Below, in pieces: positions 60,840 through 64,000 of a stretch of DNA of 64,000 nt. How positions within the stretch are numbered: position 1 is the stretch's first letter; the number at the start of each line of letters is the position of its first letter. This DNA is from Oreocharis arfaki. Its lineage: Eukaryota > Chordata > Aves > Passeriformes > Paramythiidae. Position numbers and translations under genes: made by a program. The notes under the pieces are model-generated. The model ran no database searches. It was given only the letters and a program-made list of their open reading frames with translations, and had not been told where the DNA came from. The stretch is from assembly GCA_013398015.1 (NCBI GenBank), contig VZRR01002165.1, positions 460,507 to 524,506 of the forward strand, read 5' to 3'.

Positions 60840-63800
60840 TGAGTAAAATATAAATGACTTGGAAGATATTATTTGATGTGTTTTGACACTGCCTGTTTAA
60901 GGCATCCTACAATGACTGATAAGTTAGGTAATACAAGACAGCACTTTTAAAGTAAATTTCTAGCCTTAACCTTTTAAAGTTGTATTACACTGCAGATATT
61001 TTCTGGGCTCTTTTCAGTACTCTTTAGAACTAAGCACAGGAGCTAATTCTTCACTTAGGTTTAGTGTGTGTACAAGAGGAAATATGCTAAAAAGATAAAA
61101 AAGTAATCTCTCGTGGATACATGCCTTATTGAGTCTTAAATGCATGACGCAAAAAATTCCAAAAAGGTGATTTTATTCGAGTTTAGGAATTTTTTCTCTC
61201 ACTTTAAAATGTCTGCTCTGAGATGAGTAGGCTGTGAAAAGGGCTGAGATATAATCAGTCCTGTGTGGCTTATCTGCATAAAAAAGTGACCTTAATGTTG
61301 CAATTTAGCATTATTTAAACTCCTCTTTAGTGTCTTAATTTTGATTCAGACTACAGTTATCATCCAAATCCACTTTAGACAAAAAGGACCAAAACACCTA
61401 AAAATACAGCTTTTGAGATAAGGCAAGCCCATCGTGCTTCATGACCATATTCAGCATTCATGTGTTCATTATGACCCTTAAAGATAGTTTTTACATGATG
61501 GAATTTTATTTATCAAGTGCTGAAATGTCATTTTTTTAGATAAATGGCCATTCTTGCTTTTGCTCCGTCTTCTGTTGCCAGCTTGTGATTGCACCTTCTT
61601 CTTCCATTCTTTGCACTCAACTTTGTCTTTGGTTTCAGCAATGTAAAAGAGCCCAAAATCAAGTGGAAGACAAAAGAAATATACAAAAATATTTGAGTAG
61701 TACTCTGATCTTCTGTGGAACTACAACTTACAAAGTCTGTCTTGGACATTCTTTTAATTAGGAGAAAATAGAAAAGGAACTCTTAGGTTTTAATTATATT
61801 TATTTGCCATGTAACCGATAAACATTTTAAATAGAGACAGGGTCTGCAGGCTTATTTTGGGGAAACAAATGGGGATCTTTGAGGGCTGGGATTTTGTACC
61901 TTAGTGCAAAGAGTTGGAGAATGCTATGAAGCAGACTGAATTACTGAAGCATATAAGAGGCAAAAATTTTCTGATGGGAAAAAATTGCTTAAATTCTAAG
62001 AAGCAGATAGCATCACAAAAGAGTTATTTTTCCTAATACTTTTTCCAATCAAATTAATTGTAATTGCTGCCATATAAAGAATGATTCCTATTATAAGGTT
62101 TCCTGTTATAAGAATTCCTAATGTTCCTTGATTATTAATCACGGAGTGTCATTGCTAGGTAGTCCAAAGAGTGTATTCTCCTCGAGAGTCTGCTTTGGAA
62201 TTTTCAAACCATTAATACTATTTAGCAGCTGGAGGCCTATCTGGCCTCCCACTGAGGCAGATTCTCTGTCAGGGGAGTCTTTTCTGGTGTATTCTTTTAT
62301 TGGTGCTGGTGACTAAAACGTGCCTTTGTGTCTGAAACTGGTACATTATGTGTTTAGAGAATTTTCATGATGTCAAAAGAAAAGGAAGTACCAAAGAGAA
62401 GCCAATAGCTCCTATTTTTCTCTACAAGGTCCTTTTCTATTGATTGGATATTGGCATACTTTTTGCACTCTGTGATCGAGTTTTTTGGTTGTCTATTCTT
62501 CCATGACTAGACAGCTTTTCATCTACGAAGTCACTGCTAAGAAACATCATTAATAAGAAAAAGCTATTTTTTTGGGTTTTTTTTTTTTTTAATTTCTTAG
62601 GGTAAGACACTAGAGCAAGTACTGAAAAAAAGTATTGTTCTCTTCCACAGAGAAGTGGAAGAGCAGTTTCTCACTGACTTGCAACTGAATATGAACTAAG
62701 GCACCTAAGGTGGAACTGGTTAGGAAACACCTCATGAAATATTTATAAGGAATATATTCCTTCAGCTGTGTAATAAAGGGAGATGAGAGAGTAGAAGAGG
62801 CCTTAACTACAGCAGCATATTAGGTAATCAAACTTTGGGAAGGTAATCATTATATTGGGAAGGGAGAGAAGCACAAGAGACAAACAAGTCATTGCAAAAC
62901 TTAAGTTGTCTTAACAACCTCGGTTGCTTTTGTTTACACTAGGATATAATTCCATGCTTATGTTGATGAAATTTCAATATCTAAGTCAAATCTTATTTCT
63001 GTCAAATGCAGATTATATAATTGACTCAGAAAAGAGCCAGAAGGCAAGTATTATGTCAATGTAAAATCTTAATGGTAGGAAATTGATAATTCAGAATTGA
63101 ATAAAAATGTCTTTTGTTTCTGTTCATTTTATTGTCTTGCAAATGATCACTACAAATGCCCCTGGCTGAAATTGTAAATTAATTGTGCTCAGGAACATTT
63201 AATGTTCTAATTCTTCTAACTTACTTTGCAAGCAAAAGTATGCTTATGACTCGTGGGGAACTAAAAGCCTCATTTCCATTTTTAAATTAAATCAGCTGAA
63301 TCTATTTTAATTGTAAACTATTTACTGTGCTTATTTTGAAATGGCCACATTTTAGCATATTAAAATGGTAATAACTCACATGAACCAAAAATAATTAAAT
63401 TAACATTTGAAAAATGCTAAAGGTTTGCCAAGGGTTCATCTTGTAAGAATGATTCTGACAGTATTTCGAAATACTGCTTAGACAAATCATGAAGTCATTG
63501 GTGGGAAACTACAGTCAAGTTTTGATTTCACATATTGAAATTTTTTGTCAATTTATTAAATTTTTAAATGTTTTCACATATAAAGAGAACCAACCAGCTG
63601 TTCAGACAGTGTAGTCTTTGTAGCCTGCTTAAGGTGTGTGGAACAACGGCGATTTATGGCAGCTTTGGATGTGATAATATTTTATCCAAACGCATTAGAA
63701 CAATCTCTCCCCGACCTTCTCTTACAATCAGCCTGAAGGACAAGTGGATTTGACCCTTGCAGAAAATTATCTAGCCAAAACATAAATATTAGGTAAAGAT

Positions 63801-64000
63801 TTTTGTGGTAACGAGACTCCCCTTTAGGCTGCAGCATGACCCTTCCGGTCGAGTTGAATTCTCCTACCTCTTAGAGGGACATCAACATCTCTGGAGCTTA
63901 AGTTATTATTCCTTTCTGTCTTTTATTCTCTAGCTGAGCTCCCTCTTGCTGAGGTGTGTGGCAGTGGCACAAATGCACAGGTTTCTAAAGGGAAGGGGGG
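60840..64000. other. Unique non-coding sequence to window end
   Basis: AT-rich, with a T-rich patch at 62566-62592. Open frames stay below 75 codons. The last 15 bases (GGGAAGGGGGG) start a G-rich run cut by the window edge. No gene or repeat family was recognised. Confidence 0.42.

Noticed and set aside
1..64000. tRNA, rRNA, known microRNA, mitochondrial insert, CRISPR or bacterial operon structure
   Set aside because: None was recognised on either strand; the repeat content and base composition are those of vertebrate nuclear DNA.

Overview
This is animal nuclear DNA, almost certainly from a bird and probably from a songbird. It is AT-rich and has no bacterial-style gene packing. It carries three CR1 LINE 3'-end fragments, the dominant interspersed repeat of bird genomes. 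It also carries two solo retroviral LTRs; the right terminus of the second (CTTTCAAACCAAGACA) resembles passerine ERV LTR ends as I remember them. I recognise no protein-coding gene, rRNA, tRNA or CRISPR array. The open frames present are the size expected by chance in 64 kb of AT-rich DNA: the longest is about 144 codons and none shows a known domain. The window is best read as a gene desert or the inside of one or more long introns.

Layout. 1-5 kb: unique sequence with a minus-strand CR1 fragment (762-978), a cluster of GGGTCA-type half-sites (3636-3736) and a 14-bp perfect palindrome of RFX X-box type (4556-4569). 5.06-5.62 kb: a solo LTR with CCAAT, TATA and AATAAA signals. 5.6-11 kb: unique sequence, a long CCCTTT array (10617-10682) and a perfect 23-bp tandem duplication (10934-10977). 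11.08-11.78 kb: a second solo LTR with a clean 5-bp target duplication. 11.8-48 kb: long unique sequence with a 43-bp tandem duplication (24723-24808), a CR1 3' end with intact tail (28397-28521), a tetranucleotide repeat (34098-34145) and a poly-A run (41888-41910). 48-49 kb: an internally deleted CR1 copy, a T-free A/C-rich tract and the only ambiguous base (48713). 49-64 kb: unique sequence with small repeats, a hairpin and a G-quadruplex motif.

No operon or pathway logic applies. The only transcription signals I can point to with confidence are those in the two LTRs. I searched for exons by pairing good acceptors with good donors across an open frame. Several pairs are respectable, chiefly 27855-27927 and 60779-60839, with 46779-46851 and 44102-44200 next. 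Such pairs are common by chance in vertebrate introns, so all are low-confidence candidates. I found no convincing new biological system. The most checkable leads are the candidate exons, the palindromic X-box, the two G-quadruplex-prone tracts and the LTRs as potential lineage-specific promoters.
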